Assembly (NCBI GenBank): GCA_963556495.2
Contig: OY747713.1
Location: 248,001 to 312,000, forward strand
Length of the DNA stretch: 64,000 bases
Source of the DNA: Valencia hispanica
Taxonomy: Eukaryota > Chordata > Actinopteri > Cyprinodontiformes > Valenciidae
Direction: 5' to 3'
The position numbers were made by a program, and so were the translations under genes. Of this stretch, positions 1 to 12,900 are shown piece by piece. Within the stretch, counting starts at the first letter, position 1. Each line of letters opens with the position of its first letter. The notes below the pieces were generated by a model. That model made no database searches. It saw only the letters and a program-made list of their open reading frames with translations, and was not told the origin of the DNA.

Positions 1-1179
1 AGATGTTATAGTTCAATAAACACCTGTATTGTAGATTAATCTCCATGTATATTTATAGTTAAGCTCAATTCCTAGATCTCAGCTGCTATACCTTTCTGCC
101 AGGGAAGAATTAACAAAACCACTGAAGCTATAATTTAATGTGTCCAATCATAACATGACCTTACCCACCTCGGTCCATGGGAAAAAAGATAATAGAACCT
201 TATTTCAATCACTCCATAATTTGTTTTCAGGGGGCATATCGGAGCCCAGATGGGACCATGAGGGGCTGAAATATCACGCCTCCTCCTTCTGCTGTGTCGG
301 ATCTCCTCTGCAAATACAAGAAAAAAATGCTTAACAGAAGCACATCCACCATTCTCATTTTGAGGGTAATTGTGTCAGAGCCAAAATCCGCAGAAAATCA
401 GCAGGTCGTCCATAGAAAAGTTCCCATCACATTCACGATATGGAGTACATTCTATATACTTTTTTCCCATGTACCCAGAGTGGTATGAAAGTGTGGTCAG
501 ATTTTTATCATTTTCAAAACAAATAAATCTTTGGTCAGATTTTAAGTATACTGGTCCAGCTTTAACTATTTAGATTAATCCCATGTCATCCCAGTCTCCA
601 ATTTACCCTTACTTTTGTCATGGAAGTATACACATTTTTACCCATATAACTTCCTGTTCGTTCATGTACTGCACGCTCAGAATTTGTCCAAATCCTGGAG
701 AGGAGTGTAACATCTGGAAACAGATCATTAAGATTAGTGAAAGCTTCTACATATATGGGTAAATGTCCTACAGAATATGGCATCTGAGAACAAACAAAAC
801 AGTTAATATTTTATTTACTTGCTAGATATCTTGCATATTGTCACCATACACTAGTTTCAAATGGGTTACTGTGTGTCCTTCTCTGAGTGAACCGAGAAAA
901 CAAATCAGCATCCTCATGTGCTATGTCATTTTTCTGTGAGTCCTGACGTTCCTATTGAAATAACACCACCAAAAAACTGTAAAAATAAAAGTACTAGATA
1001 GCAGAAAAACCAGAAAAACCTTCATCGTCACTATCTCTCCCTTCAAACAGTCTCTATAGAAAAGTGGCTCTCCTGGTTCTCTTCACTGAGGTTGAGACAA
1101 GTGGAGCATATTGTTTCCACCTCCCTTTGGAGTCAGTTTTTAACACCACTTTTCTTAGAGTGCTTTCCCTATATCTAGT
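1..1179. other. No gene recognised (AT-rich, possible decayed retroviral flank)
   Basis: Only short open frames occur and none matches a family I know. A minus-strand frame at 586-783 lies where an env gene would follow the integrase remnant at 1180-2150, but I see no env signature in it. Confidence 0.4.
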
Positions 1180-2150
1180 AATGGTCACTGCTTTTTATAA
1201 TGGATTAAGTGTATCCAACTCAGTCTCTACAGCCATCGGTGTGGTCAAAAATACCTGGAATGGCCCCTTCCACCTGGGTGATGACCAGTTTTCTGTTTAC
1301 AGCTTTTAATCAGGATCAAGTCACCTACTTTCAGCTCACTTCTTCCTGTAGGAATATAGGATCATCTGGCATATGATTAGTTTGCATTTATAACTCATGT
1401 ACTTATCAGTATTTTGATCATGAAAACCCACCAGATCTTAATCAAATTGTTCTTTAGAAGAGAGTAAACCAATCTAAGGAATTCTTTATCTGCGCCCATA
1501 GATTATTTCAAATAGAATGAGGCCAATATTCAAATTTGGTATTATATGCATTTATAATTTACCAAATCAAGACTATCCAATTTTGTCCCGTTTCTTCCAT
1601 CGCTTTTTTTTTCAATTTGCAACATTTTATCATAAAGTCATAAATCAGTTTATAATTGTTCCTCTTATTTTAATATACCAAACTGTAGGAAGGACAAGGT
1701 CTCATCAAATTCGTTCAATTACTTGGTGTTATATTCATATATAACTTTATCATAACCAAACAGTATCTCCAATTCTGTTTAGTCTTATCCAGGGCCTTTC
1801 TTAATCTGCTTTTAGAATCCAATTGTCTCTTAAAAATGATCTCTAATCTTTGTCCTGTTGTATCAATTATTTCATTCACAAAATGTGTTCCGTTACCACT
1901 ATAGATCATTTGTGGATATCAAATCTAGGCATTATTTCTCTAAACAACATTTCTGCAACAGTTAGTGTATCTAAATGTTTCACCGTTAACATTACAAATC
2001 CATTAGGAGAAATTATCTTTTCTTACTAAATAGAGCTTCTTCAATACAGCCTTCGTTTGCTCAAAGCTGTTTCTTAATTTTATATGAGAAGCTTTTCTTT
2101 TTTTCCATGTCTGACACACTTCTTGTCCATGAACCAATCAGTTTGAGAAT
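1180..2150 (-). pseudogene. Decayed retroviral integrase (old ERV pol remnant)
   Basis: Reading the minus strand from about 2010 downward gives a retroviral integrase core: a stretch reading MPRFDIPQMIYSGNGTHF, which matches the family's second catalytic block (normally SDNGTHF, here S-G-N so the Asp is lost). At 1715-1830 follows LRKALDKTKQNW, the helix after the catalytic Glu block, but the segment that should hold the Glu itself is deleted. At about 1220-1330 the C-terminal GPY/F module is visible as WKGPFQVFLTTPMAVET, one frame away from the preceding GDLILIKSCKQKTGHHP. Stops and frameshifts interrupt it. It belongs to a different retroviral lineage from the provirus at 53.4-64 kb, whose corresponding module reads RWSGPFQVAARTTHAVQL. 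I infer an old, non-functional provirus in minus orientation; I could not find its LTRs. Confidence 0.7.
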
Positions 2151-5100
2151 TGAATTGTCCGTAAGAAATGCTTTTAATTAGTTCGCCACTAGAGGTCGCC
2201 ATACCCCTGTTGCCCATTGTTGGCCAGATGCCAAAAACATGTAAAGTTCAATTTGAATCTTCTGTCAGCCATAATATGATTATTTATCTTCATCTGATTA
2301 CAAACTAAAGTTAAAACTTTAATTTTTCTTTTTCCAAGTAGAAAAATTATTTGGTAGCTGTCCCGTTTCAAGAATTTTATGAAAATCTAAAATTTGGATT
2401 ATTAATTTATCCCCTACAGAGAATATGCCCAACTTCAAGTGAAATAGGAAATCTCTTACTAACAAATTAGAAAATAATCTCTAGATTTTATGATTATCAC
2501 AACAGGTTTTTCCTGTAGCAAAATCTATTATTTTTATTTCATTTTTCTAACAACCCAATCTCATTTTTAGTGGAAAACAAAATTCCTAATTTTATTTAAT
2601 TATTTTTTTCATCTGGCTTCACTAACTTCCTACCATTTTGTCAATGAGATAATCAGCAACTGATATTTCCATGACAAAACATCACATCTCTATTCCTTGC
2701 TCTCTACTTATCTGCTCCTTCATAAAGATTCTACAAATTAGCTTATTATTATGATTATATGTGAAAGAGTCTGTTGCTAGATGCCCAAAAAACATGGTAC
2801 CACTCTCAACTGATATTGGGGCGAGGGCCGGCATCCTCTCCCAATCTCAGGTGTCGGTCCTGACATCTTCTTGCTTAATCAGACCCTTAATTTTTTCCCA
2901 TTAGCAACAACTCAATTGAGTGTAAATATTGAAGTGCGCTTATACTCAGTGTGCTACGGTAACTAAAGTTGAATTTTGGAGTGCGTTACTGCGTTCCTTA
3001 CTACGGTAATCCCGTAACGAACATTTCTTCTCTTTTTTGCAGTCTCTAACCCAGCGCATTACAAGATTGTTTCCTTTCAGCATGTATCTTATCTGTCATT
3101 AAAATGTTAGAAGCAAACATCTGAAGCTGCCGCTTGTTACAAAGAATAAATTCACTTAGCCACCCAGCTGCTACCCCACAGGTACTGTAGACATCCGCCT
3201 GAATTTCAAAATAAAATCACTCTGCTCATAATCCGTCATTTTTAAACCATTTCTTTTATACTATATGAGAGATCTCACAGACATCCCATGAATATCATTA
3301 AAAATATTAGCTACGTTTTTTAAAAAATTATTATTATAGAGTAAAAGTTGCCGCTGCACTCAAGAAATCCCAACCTTTTGTATTGAGCTGCACGCAGCTA
3401 AAACATCCCCCTCATTAACAGCTAGGGGGGGAGGTGTGTGTGTTACTTCTCTTCTGCCTTCCTGCAGTTGGATAACCTTTAACAATTTTGAAACGCATGA
3501 TGAATCTGGTTTCAAACAAGTATTTCTCAGGAAGTCCATTTTACCGATTTCTGTCCCAACCCATCACAGTTGGTTTGTTTATTAAGAGAAAAACTAACGA
3601 CCCATTGTTGATGGACAGAGGTGGGGGTCGCTTGTTTATTATCAGAACAGCCCTACCTTGAGGGGAAGGGGGGAAGGGGGTCGGTTGTTTAAGATAATTC
3701 ATTTAGATCACAGTAGAGTTGACCTTACTCTTCATAGGATTTTTTTTTAAATATGTTAGTGAGTTTTCTCTTTTATTTAATTTTTCTTTCGGCGAAACTT
3801 TAGGAGAAAACAAAGTTTAAAACGTTTTCTATCCTCCCGGGTGCTAAAAAACACATCTGTTTCACGCATTAACCCCTCCTTTTTCTCTTCCTCCTTCAAG
3901 AAGAATTCCTTTGAGACGCCAAATGTCTATTCTTCAATTTTGATCTTTTTAGTTTTATTTTAGATCGCAACTACCAAGAAGTGCGCGAAATTACTCAGTC
4001 AATCGTCATTTCAAATTCATAATCTTTATATTAAAGAAATGTATTGTCTTTTCTCTTACATTAATTTTGCATCTCCTTTAAATCTTCTTTGCTATTTTTT
4101 CCCCATATTTCGATAAGTTACATTTTGCTGTTTTTATTTTTCATTTTTAAATATTCATCATTCTCGTGTTAATGAAGTAAATTCAGCTTTTATTTCTCTT
4201 TTATCTGATCTATTTATCTTATCGCAGTGTTATTTACTTAATTTTCAAACCATGAGACTCCGTTCAGCCTACAGCTGTTTCACCATAGAAATCTCCATTC
4301 ACACAACCGGTTTATCACACATTAATATAATTATGTATTTATTATCATGATTTTTCATTACTAGTATTATTATTTAGATATTATTTATCATTAGGCCTAT
4401 TTCTAATTGAGATCCCAGACCTCTGCGCGCTTTTGGAGTCCAACTCCTTTAACATGAATATTCAGGCAAAGATCCCCGATCTTTATTTGCAAAACACAAA
4501 CTTGCATTACAAAGGCCCCGGACCTAGTTATTTTTTCTTCTTTCACGCATCACATTTTTACTCACTGGCTGTTGTCCCTGTGAAGGAAGACCCCATCTAA
4601 CTGTTGCTCAGGAAGAAACCCCGGATCTGCCGGCCTCCGTTTTTTTACCTAACAGTGGGGTGGAGGACTTTGATACTGGTTCCGAACCAGGTTATGCACG
4701 GACTCTCAGCAGCCTGCGGTTCCTCCTGGAGATCCAGTCCGATCTGAGATCCTGGTCAAAGGAACAAGAAATGCCAGGGTTAAAATCGCTCTCTGATCTC
4801 TGAGTTTTCTTTTTTTGACATTCCGTGGTTTCTCAATCCACGAGCTGCTCCCACTCAGCCTTCTTCGTGTCCAACACGCAGGCTTTCAGTAAGAAGCGTC
4901 CTAGCTTACCTTAGGGCCGGCCACACCCTGAGTTCACCGACCCGGTCGGCTCTATTTAACTCAGCAGAAACAGATATCAACATCTACTGGAGAACAACAG
5001 ACAGAACATTTTAGATTAGTCAATTTCGCGCCTCGTGTGTCAGCGCTTACCAAATAACTTCAGGCCTGGGTCACTTCCGTCCTCCGATCTCCAGTATCTG

Positions 5101-5459
5101 TTAATCACAAAAATTTCCAAACTCACGTTTTCCTTTGCTTCATTCAGAAATCACGTCGGGGTCACCATTTTTTTGAGAAGGTGTTTTCATTCTAATTTAA
5201 AGCCTATTTTAAAGGAACAGACACACATTTAATTTATGACCCTGGGCTCTCTGAGCTCTCATTTCACCTTCCCGCGTGCTCGTTCATTTCTGTAAAAAGG
5301 AGCAATAAGAACAACAAACAACAATTATATCTTTTAACAGTGAGATGTCGTTCACTGGACCCAGTTCTAGTAACTGAGTACAGCTTTATCCCAACTTTAG
5401 GTTTTTATTTGAAACAACAGTTAAAAAGGAAACTCCTCCCACATAGATCTTCATTCAGA
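2151..5459. other. Non-coding AT-rich stretch, nothing recognised
   Basis: No open frame above about 65 codons and no recognisable protein family. The part at 4550-5000 is more GC-rich and on the minus strand contains AAGGTAAGC, a good splice-donor match. It could be leader or LTR sequence of the minus-strand ERV remnant to its left, but I see no second copy to define an LTR. Confidence 0.4.
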
Positions 5460-5629
5460 GAATGGTCAGCTTCTTCACCAAAAGGCACACAGCTTCTTCA
5501 CAAAAGGCACACCGGATGTGCCACATTCCTCTTGATTATTCACGGTTTCTAAGTGTTTCCACATGCACTACAAAATTAGACCCTCATACAACGTTAACAG
5601 AATTTATATCTCTTCACTTCATTGCGCCT

Positions 5630-6514
5630 ATGGCTACTCTTCTTTCTCCTTTCTCTAACTCTTCTCTTCTCTCTTGCTCTCTCTTTCAGATGTTTAGTTA
5701 CTTCCCTGCCTCCTTTAGTGATAATGGTAACTGTAATAAATGTAATATTTTTGTAGCTTTGGAGGCGAGGGTATCAGAATTAGAAGCACGGCTCCGCGCT
5801 GTTGAAAAACCAACAGATAGCCAAAGCCCATTAGCCAGCGCTGAGCCAACAAGGATAGAACCCCCTAGCTGTCCCCCGGTAGAGCCCGCGCAGCCGGGAC
5901 CTCAGGCCGGCTGGGTGACGGTACGTAGGAAGCATAGTTCTAGGACCCAGCCCCCGGGCCACCATCAACCGGTCCACGTTTCTAACAGATTTTTCCCGCT
6001 CAGCGACACACCCGCTGAGAAGCCGACCCTGGTAATTGGCAGCTCCATAGTCAGAAACGTGGCATTAGAGACACCATTGACCATAGTCAAATGTTTGCCA
6101 GGGGCCAGAACGGGTGACATCAAATCCTACCTGAAACTGCTGGCTAAAGATAAGCGTAAATACAGTAAGATTGTTATTCACGCTGGCGGTAATGACACCC
6201 GGTTACGCCAATCGGAGGTCACTAAAATAAGTGTTGCTTCGGTGTGTAAGTTTGCCAAAACAATGTCTGACTCAGTAATCTTTTCTGGTCCCCTGCCCGA
6301 TCGGACCAGTGACGACATGTTTAGCCGCATGCTGTCATTCCATCAATGGCTGTCTAGGTGGTGTCCTGCAAACGATGTGGGCTACATTGAAAACTGGAGA
6401 ACATTTTGGGGAAAACCTGGTCTGATCCGGAGAGACGGCATCCATCCCACTTTGGATGGAGCAGCTCTTCTTTCTAGGAATATGGCCGAATTTATTAGTC
6501 CTCAAAAACACTGA
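5630..6514 (+). CDS. LINE-A ORF1 protein: coiled coil plus SGNH-hydrolase (esterase) domain
   Basis: The frame is open from 5462, but I prefer the ATG at 5630 (or 5690), since the upstream part is not protein-like. A short CNKC pair precedes a coiled coil ([12 protein letters not shown]), then a proline-rich linker, then an esterase domain. Its hallmarks are the nucleophile block IGSSIVRN (about 6034-6057), the oxyanion block HAGGND (about 6179-6199) and the C-terminal DGIHP with the catalytic Asp-His (about 6436-6450). CR1/L2-clade ORF1 proteins often carry such an esterase. They bind element RNA, and the esterase is thought to help membrane or lipid interaction. The frame is intact to the stop at 6512, unlike ORF2. 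The C-terminal residues of the same protein recur in LINE-A copy 4 next to 48492. Confidence 0.8.
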   Translation: MATLLSPFSNSSLLSCSLFQMFSYFPASFSDNGNCNKCNIFVALEARVSELEARLRAVEKPTDSQSPLASAEPTRIEPPSCPPVEPAQPGPQAGWVTVRRKHSSRTQPPGHHQPVHVSNRFFPLSDTPAEKPTLVIGSSIVRNVALETPLTIVKCLPGARTGDIKSYLKLLAKDKRKYSKIVIHAGGNDTRLRQSEVTKISVASVCKFAKTMSDSVIFSGPLPDRTSDDMFSRMLSFHQWLSRWCPANDVGYIENWRTFWGKPGLIRRDGIHPTLDGAALLSRNMAEFISPQKH

Positions 6515-6763
6515 CAACCCAGGGTCCAGACCAGGAAGCAGAGTCGTAGTTTAACCCACCTCTCTGCTGCTTCTGTACTGTTACCCACCCATTACCCTAT
6601 AGAAACAGTGTCTTGCCCAAGGCCAAAATTAAATGGATTAAAAGTTAAGCCAACAAAAGCAAATTATGGAAATCTCATAAAAATAAATACAACTTTGACT
6701 GAATAGACAAATAAATCTATTAAATGTGGTTTATTAAACATAAGATCTCTCTCCTCAAAGACT

Positions 6764-9328
6764 TTGTTAGTAAATGACTTGATTTGTGATAATCACATTG
6801 ATTTCCTTTGTCTCACAGAAACCTGGTTGCAGCAGGAGGATTATGTCAGTATAAATGAGTCAACTCCTTCCAGTCATTTAAATTTTCACATTCCTAGAAA
6901 TACTGGGCGAGGGGGAGGAGTTGCAACCATTTTCCGTTCTGATTTACTAATTAGTCCCAGACCAATTGATAGCTACAGTTCTTTTGAACATCTAACCCTT
7001 AATTTTCCTCATCCAAGTTGCAAAACAATAAGACCATTTTTGTTTGTGGTTTTGTATTGTCCACCATGCCCTTACTCTCAATTCTTGGATCAGATCTCAG
7101 ATATTTTATCTGATTTAGTATTAAATACTGATAGGGTTATTATAGTGGGGGACTTCAATATTCATGTGGACACTGAAAGTGATAGCCTAAATGCAGCCTT
7201 TAATGCTATTTTAGACTCAATTGACTTTACTCAAAAAGTACAGGGATCGACCCACTCAGGCAAACACACTTTGGACCTTGTACTGACATACGGTATTGAG
7301 TCTGAGGAAATAACAGTCCACCCACATAACCTGGTCCTGTCTGACCACTTCTTAATAACTTTTGAATTTACTTTAACTGACCATCTTAAATCTGAAAGAA
7401 AATTTCATTATAGTAGAGCTTTATCAGACAATGCTGTAACAATTTTTAAAGAATCTGTTCCATTCTTACTTTCCTCAGTGTCTCAGAGTAACACAGTGGT
7501 TGGCAGCAATTCTATCTCTAACCCTTCAGAAATTGATGGTCTGGTTTACAGCGTTACGTCCTCATTGCGTTTGGCATTAGATAGTGTAGCCCCCTTAAAA
7601 AAGAAAGTGGCTAGCCATAGGGGGCTGACTCCTTGGTTTAACGCAGAGTTGCGTACTTTAAAGCAGAATACTAGGAAGTTGGAGAGAAAATGGCGCTCTA
7701 CACACCTAGAGGATTCCTATTTAACCTGGAATAACAGTCTATTGCTGTATAAAAAGACCCTTCGACAAGCTAGAACAGCATATTTTTCATCATTAATAGA
7801 GGCGAATAAAAACAATCCTAGGTTTCTTTTTAGTACAGTTGCTTAACTTACACAGACTCATAGCTCTGTTGAGCCAACTATTCCCCCAGCTCTTAGCAGT
7901 GATGATTTAATGGGATTCTTCATAAATAAAATTAATTCTATTAAAAATAAAATCATTGGCATCCTCCCAAACATGATTACTTCTTCCTCAGTAAATGAGG
8001 CAGTATCGAAAAGGACTGTAGAACCTCATTTGTGCTTAGGCAGTTTTGATTCAGTCGAGCTTTCGGAATGATCAAAAATATTAGCCTCATCTAAACCTTC
8101 AACTTGTATGTTGGACCCAATCCCAACCAAATTATTTAAAGAAGTGTTCCATTTTGTTCCTGGCCCCATTTTGGATATGATGAATCTATCCTTAGTAAAC
8201 GGATACGTACCACAGGAATTTAAAATAGCTGTAATTAAACCTTTACTCAAGAAACCTTCCCTTGATCAAGATGACGTAGTGAATTACAGACCTATATCTA
8301 ACGTTCCTTTCTTATCCAAAGTCCTTGAGAAAATTGTTGCTAATCAAGTCTGTGAGCATCTAAACAGTAACGAGCTGTTTGAAGAGATTCAGTCAGGTTT
8401 TAGAGCTCATCATAGCACTGAAACAGCACCGGTGAAGGTTACTAATGATATTCTCATGGCCTCAGATAATGGACTGGTGTCTGTTCTGGTTTTGTTAGAT
8501 CTCAGTGCTTCTTTTGACACAGTCGATCATAATATTCTCTTAGAAAGGCTTGAACATGTTGCAGGGATCAAAGGAACAGCACTAGGCTGGTTTAAATCAT
8601 ATTTGTCTGATAGATTCCAGTTTGTTCATCTAAATGATAAATCTTCTTCACTCTCAAGGGTTACTTGTGGAGTTCCACAGGGTTCTGTGCTTGGACCAAT
8701 TCTGTTCACCATATATATGCTCCCAATTGGTAGAATCATTAGACGGCATGGGATAAATTTCCACAGCTATGCAGATGATACACAACTATATTTATCCATA
8801 AATCCTGATGAACCCAGTAAGTTGGGTAGATTACAGGCATGTCTGGAAGACATAAAAACATGGATGACTCTAAAATTTTTGCTCTTAAATTCTGACAAGA
8901 CAGAAGTTTCTGTCTTTGGACCAGAAGTTCTTAAACAGAAACTGAATAGTCAATCACTTCATCTGGATGGCATTAAATTGGCCCCCAGTAATAACGTAAA
9001 GAACCTCTGAGTTATTTTTGACCAAGACTTGACATTTAAATCCCATATTAAACAGGTTTCTAGGATTTCTTTCTTTCACCTCAGGAATATTGCTAAAATT
9101 AGAAACATCCTGTCCAGGAGTGATGCTGAGAAACTAGTCCATGCATTTGTTACCTCAAGGCTGGACTACTGTAATTCTTTACTATCAGGAAGTCCACAAA
9201 ATGCCATTAAAAGCCTTCAGTTGATCCAAAATGCGGCAGCAAGAGTTCTGATGAATATTAAAAAGAGAGATCACATTTCTCCTGTGTTAGCTTCCCTTCA
9301 TTGGCTCCCTGTTAAATCCAGAATATAA
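6764..9328 (+). pseudogene. LINE-A ORF2 (AP endonuclease and reverse transcriptase), broken
   Basis: The N-terminal apurinic-type endonuclease shows [27 protein letters not shown] (about 7147-7170) and the SDHFLITF block. The reverse transcriptase shows [37 protein letters not shown] (about 8668-8697) and the catalytic YADD (about 8767-8780), then the DKTEV block. Breaks: a stop just upstream of 6764 (TAG where copy 4 reads CAG); a TAA at 7843-7845 where copy 3 reads a sense codon; a stop after 8066; and TGA at 9008 ahead of the C-terminal part 9029-9328. The enzyme would nick the target and copy the LINE RNA in place; this copy cannot. Confidence 0.85.
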
Positions 9329-10325
9329 TTTAAGATCCTCCTTCTTCCATATAAAGCCCATAATAATCAGCTCCATCATCCATCAGAGATCTGATTGGTC
9401 CATATGTTCCTAACAGAGCCCTTCGCTCTCAGACTGCAGGTTTACTTGTAGTTCCTAGGATTTCTAAAAGTAGAATGGGAGGCAGATCTTTTAGTTATCA
9501 GGCTCCTCTCCTGTGGAACCAGCTCCCACCTTTAGTCTGTGAGGCAGACACTCTGTTTACTTTTAAGGCCAGGCTTAAAACTTTCCTTTTTGATAAAGCT
9601 TATAGTTAGAGTGGCTAAGGTCATCCTGAGCTATCTCTGTAGTTATGCTGCTATAGGCTTAGACTGCTGGAGGACAGACTTACCACTTTTGTTCACTCTG
9701 CTACTTCCTTTTCTCCTACTACTCTCCAGTTGTATTACAGTACATTCTGTTATTTCGACTGTTAACTTTGTTTTCTCTCAGTATTTTTCTCTCCATAGAA
9801 GATATACCTGGTCTGGTATCCTGCTTGGCTGCAATGCCCTATTGGACGGGGGGCATCGACTGGGATGATCCTCCCAGTAACTGAACATCCACTGTGTCCT
9901 GTTATCAACTTTTTACTTTCTGTAACATAGAAAGTTCTCTTATATCAGATCTTCTGTTCCTTCTGTGTCTCTGCTCTGTCTTCTCAAACCCCCAGACGGT
10001 CGTGACAGATGGCCGCTCCTACTGAGCCTGGTTCTGTTGGAGGTTTCTTCCTGTTAAAGGGGAGTTTTTCCTCTCCACCGTCGCTACATGCTTGCTCAGT
10101 ATGAGGGATTGCTGAAGGATTGCGTTGGTTGGAAATTCTGCATCAACAGGGCCCAACCTCATGCCAATGACTGACGCAATCTGCTGGGATTCCTTAAATA
10201 GGAAACTTGTTAACTGATTGGAATGTTTGTATAAATGTATTGAAATGACTTCTTGTTAAGAGCCTTGAGATGACATCTTTTGTGAATTGGCGCTATATAA
10301 ATAAACTGAATTGAATTGAATTGAG

Positions 10326-12515
10326 TTTGTATATTAGCAATGTTTAACTCTGAGGTAAATACTTAGCTCACAAACTAAATATTCAACAATCAAGCTGAAT
10401 ATGTAGCTTCAAACTAAATATTTAGTTTGAAACTGTGACCTTTATAAATTAACATGATTGCTGACTTTATATGACTTTAAAAAATGAATCCCAATTTATT
10501 TCTCTAAATAACACAAATTATTGCTGTTAATTTCTGACTGTGTAACTTTACAAACGGCCCACTATACAACTTTAAATGAAAGCATTTAACTACCTATTTC
10601 TTTCTTATTTCACTATAGATTCTTTGGGTCTTTATTATGCATTTAGAATATTTATTAGTCATTAACTTAGGTGTGACAATGTTGAATTGACTAAAGCCTG
10701 ACACAGGTATACTACATATTTTTTTTCTGTGAAAAAGTTATCTGCATGTTTGACTATACCAGTCACAAATAACACTATTAATAAAGCCAACATTGTTCTT
10801 AGTGCTATGATGTGGATTATAATTATCCTTCCTAGCCAGCAGCCTAGTGGTGGTTTTCGGCATTACAAGACAAAACTATTTTCAACTTTTATTGATTGAA
10901 TAAAGATACGATTTTCAACAACTGTCAATACACTGCAGTGCATATTGAAAAGTCAAACGGATGAATACTTATATATGAATAAATAATTGTCCCCAGCAAT
11001 TCTCTAACCACATTCAAGTTTATGGTTATTGTCCTTGGCAATTTCAAAAACAAACCGATACGCTTGCTTGGCACTTAAAGGTAAATCATCAAAACACCTG
11101 AGCAGACAATCTGAAAGCTGCTCAGCTGTTAGAATGGTTATATTTAGCTAACACTGATGAGGACTTTTAATCATTAACTGATCCTTTTCTCATTAGAAAT
11201 AAACTTCTCGGTGTCGGGGTTAGGGTTAGAAAATCATTTTAAATCTAAAACTACCAGAAGTATAAATAATTCTTGGCCTGCACACTTGTTTTAAATATGA
11301 AAAATACATTAGATATAAATCTTGATCACAAGGTTTTAAACTGATCAGTGTTATTACTCAGGTCTGTTTTACATCCACTGACATATGAACACGATCAAAT
11401 ATTCAAGCATTTTAGAGGTATAAGTATAAGTTGTTCTATCAAATACATCAAATGTTTAGTTGTAGTTTATCCAGTAATGGTTTCATCTTCTGGTAGGTAC
11501 CCTTAGGAAACATGTTTCCTTTAAAACAGATCCCAAAAACATTTGATTAATATTAACATCCAGATTTCTGGGGGTTTAATTATTGTTTTCCTGCAGAGCA
11601 TTGAGTTGGTCATGTTTGTAGCTGAGCACTGGTTCATCCCAGTACATATCAAAGTATGAACAAAGTCTTTCAGCCTCTGCAGAGTTTGACTTGATGATCA
11701 GGGTCTGCACTGATAAGCAGCTTGGGGGAGGGGGGCATCACCTCATATCTCCATCTGAGGCCTCATGCTCCATCACAGCACTTCTTACATTCCTCCACTT
11801 GCTCTGAATTTATATAATTCAGCTGTTTTTCTGCTCCTTTCAGCCCCAGAACTGCAAACTTTACATTTAAATAAAACTTCTTATATCTCCAGAATTATTG
11901 TTGTAATGCTGAAGCATCATTATTCTGGGAAAATGTCTTGCAAAAGAGAAGTGCATTCACATGACTTAAACAGAGTAAATCAAAGATCTGCTGATCACTG
12001 TGACTTGATCAACCGGATTTATTTCTTCCTCTGACAATCAATACTGAGAATCAAGGAGCCTGAGTTAGGATCTGGAAGAGATCATGGACAAGAAGTTAGT
12101 TTTTTGATTGTGCGGGGTGACACCCCTTACAAGGAATCAATATAGTATCCAGGAGGGTTACGTTTCCAGATAAGCGCTCGTAGATACTCCGGCAATTCAT
12201 CAAAAGTCTGCAGAAACAGGATAGGTCAGAAGAAATGATATTCCAGATGGAGAGAGGACCTCCTTATCTCTTCATAGCCGGGGAGCAGCAGACATGCCGA
12301 TCAATACCAGGCTGGAGTGTAGTAACTGCAGTTATCAACAGCTGATTTTGTGCTCCCCCAGCTGCATCTTTTAATACCACATAATTACAAGTTTGGGAAC
12401 AAAGCCAAGTGAAAGGGGATTACAGCTCTGTTAAAGTATGCTCTCTATGAAGCTTTATTAAAGTATTACACACTTTAAAACCAGATATCGAAAATTGTTT
12501 TACGGCTGTACTGAT
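10326..12515. other. Intergenic DNA upstream of sall4, no gene seen
   Basis: AT-rich sequence without a credible open frame; the longest (11765-12034) has no recognisable family. Distal regulatory elements of sall4 could lie here, but nothing in the bases alone identifies one. Confidence 0.4.
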
Positions 12516-12668
12516 ATTTTTTTCTTTTTTGTTTTTAACGTGTCCTGTCTGGCATTGTGGAGCTCAGAATTGGTGTCTGAGAACCAAGTAGAAGCCCAGC
12601 AGATTTATTTTCACAAGTGGAGCATTACGGCTTTTGCTATAGTCCTCTGCTTGATATATAAGTGTAGA
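12516..12668 (-). mobile_element. 3' fragment of the GC-rich poly(A) retroposon family
   Basis: The block beginning TAACGTGTCCTGTCTGGC after a T-rich run is the reverse complement of the 3' ends of the elements at 26622-27710 and 50478-51480, and is shared with 40560-41277. The T-rich start is the poly(A) tail in antisense. Only about 150 bp remain. It abuts the Tc1 remnant at 12669. Confidence 0.75.
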
Positions 12669-12900
12669 CAGTCCACACCGAAATCCAAGTGAGAATCTGT
12701 GGGAAGATTTGAAAACTGATGTTCTCAGGTGTTCTTCATCCAACCTGAGCTTGAAAGAAGAACCTCCAGTCTGGTGGAGACAAACCCCAGAAGACCTGCA
12801 GCTGGACTTTCAGCCAGAGGAGGTTCTACAGAGTTCTGACCCACGGGCCATATATAAATGCACACCACACTTTTCAGATGTCTTTTTCATAATAATAATA
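12669..12900 (+). pseudogene. Tc1/mariner transposase C-terminal remnant
   Basis: The text around 12685-12720 reads P-S-E-N-L-W-E-D-L-K-T, the conserved C-terminal segment of fish Tc1-like transposases that includes the last catalytic residue (PxENLWxxLK). It is followed by the family's usual strand order and an AAATGCACACCACACTTTTC segment typical of the 3' flank of these elements. Only this end is present, so it is a dead fragment. Confidence 0.7.

Larger units (their letters stand above)
5460..10325 (+). mobile_element. LINE-A copy 1 (CR1/L2-clade non-LTR retrotransposon, nearly full length)
   Basis: This is the most complete copy of a LINE family present four times here (also 17556-21200 minus, 33166-38555 plus, 41395-48554 minus). 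It has an esterase-type ORF1 (5630-6514), an ORF2 with endonuclease and reverse transcriptase (6764-9328, broken), a long 3' UTR, and a 3' end reading GCTATATAAATAAACTG followed by GAATT repeats at about 10303-10324. Lack of poly(A) and a short 3' microsatellite are typical of CR1/L2-clade LINEs. The 5' boundary is uncertain because no other copy here extends so far 5'. Stop codons and frameshifts in ORF2 make this copy inactive. Confidence 0.85.
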
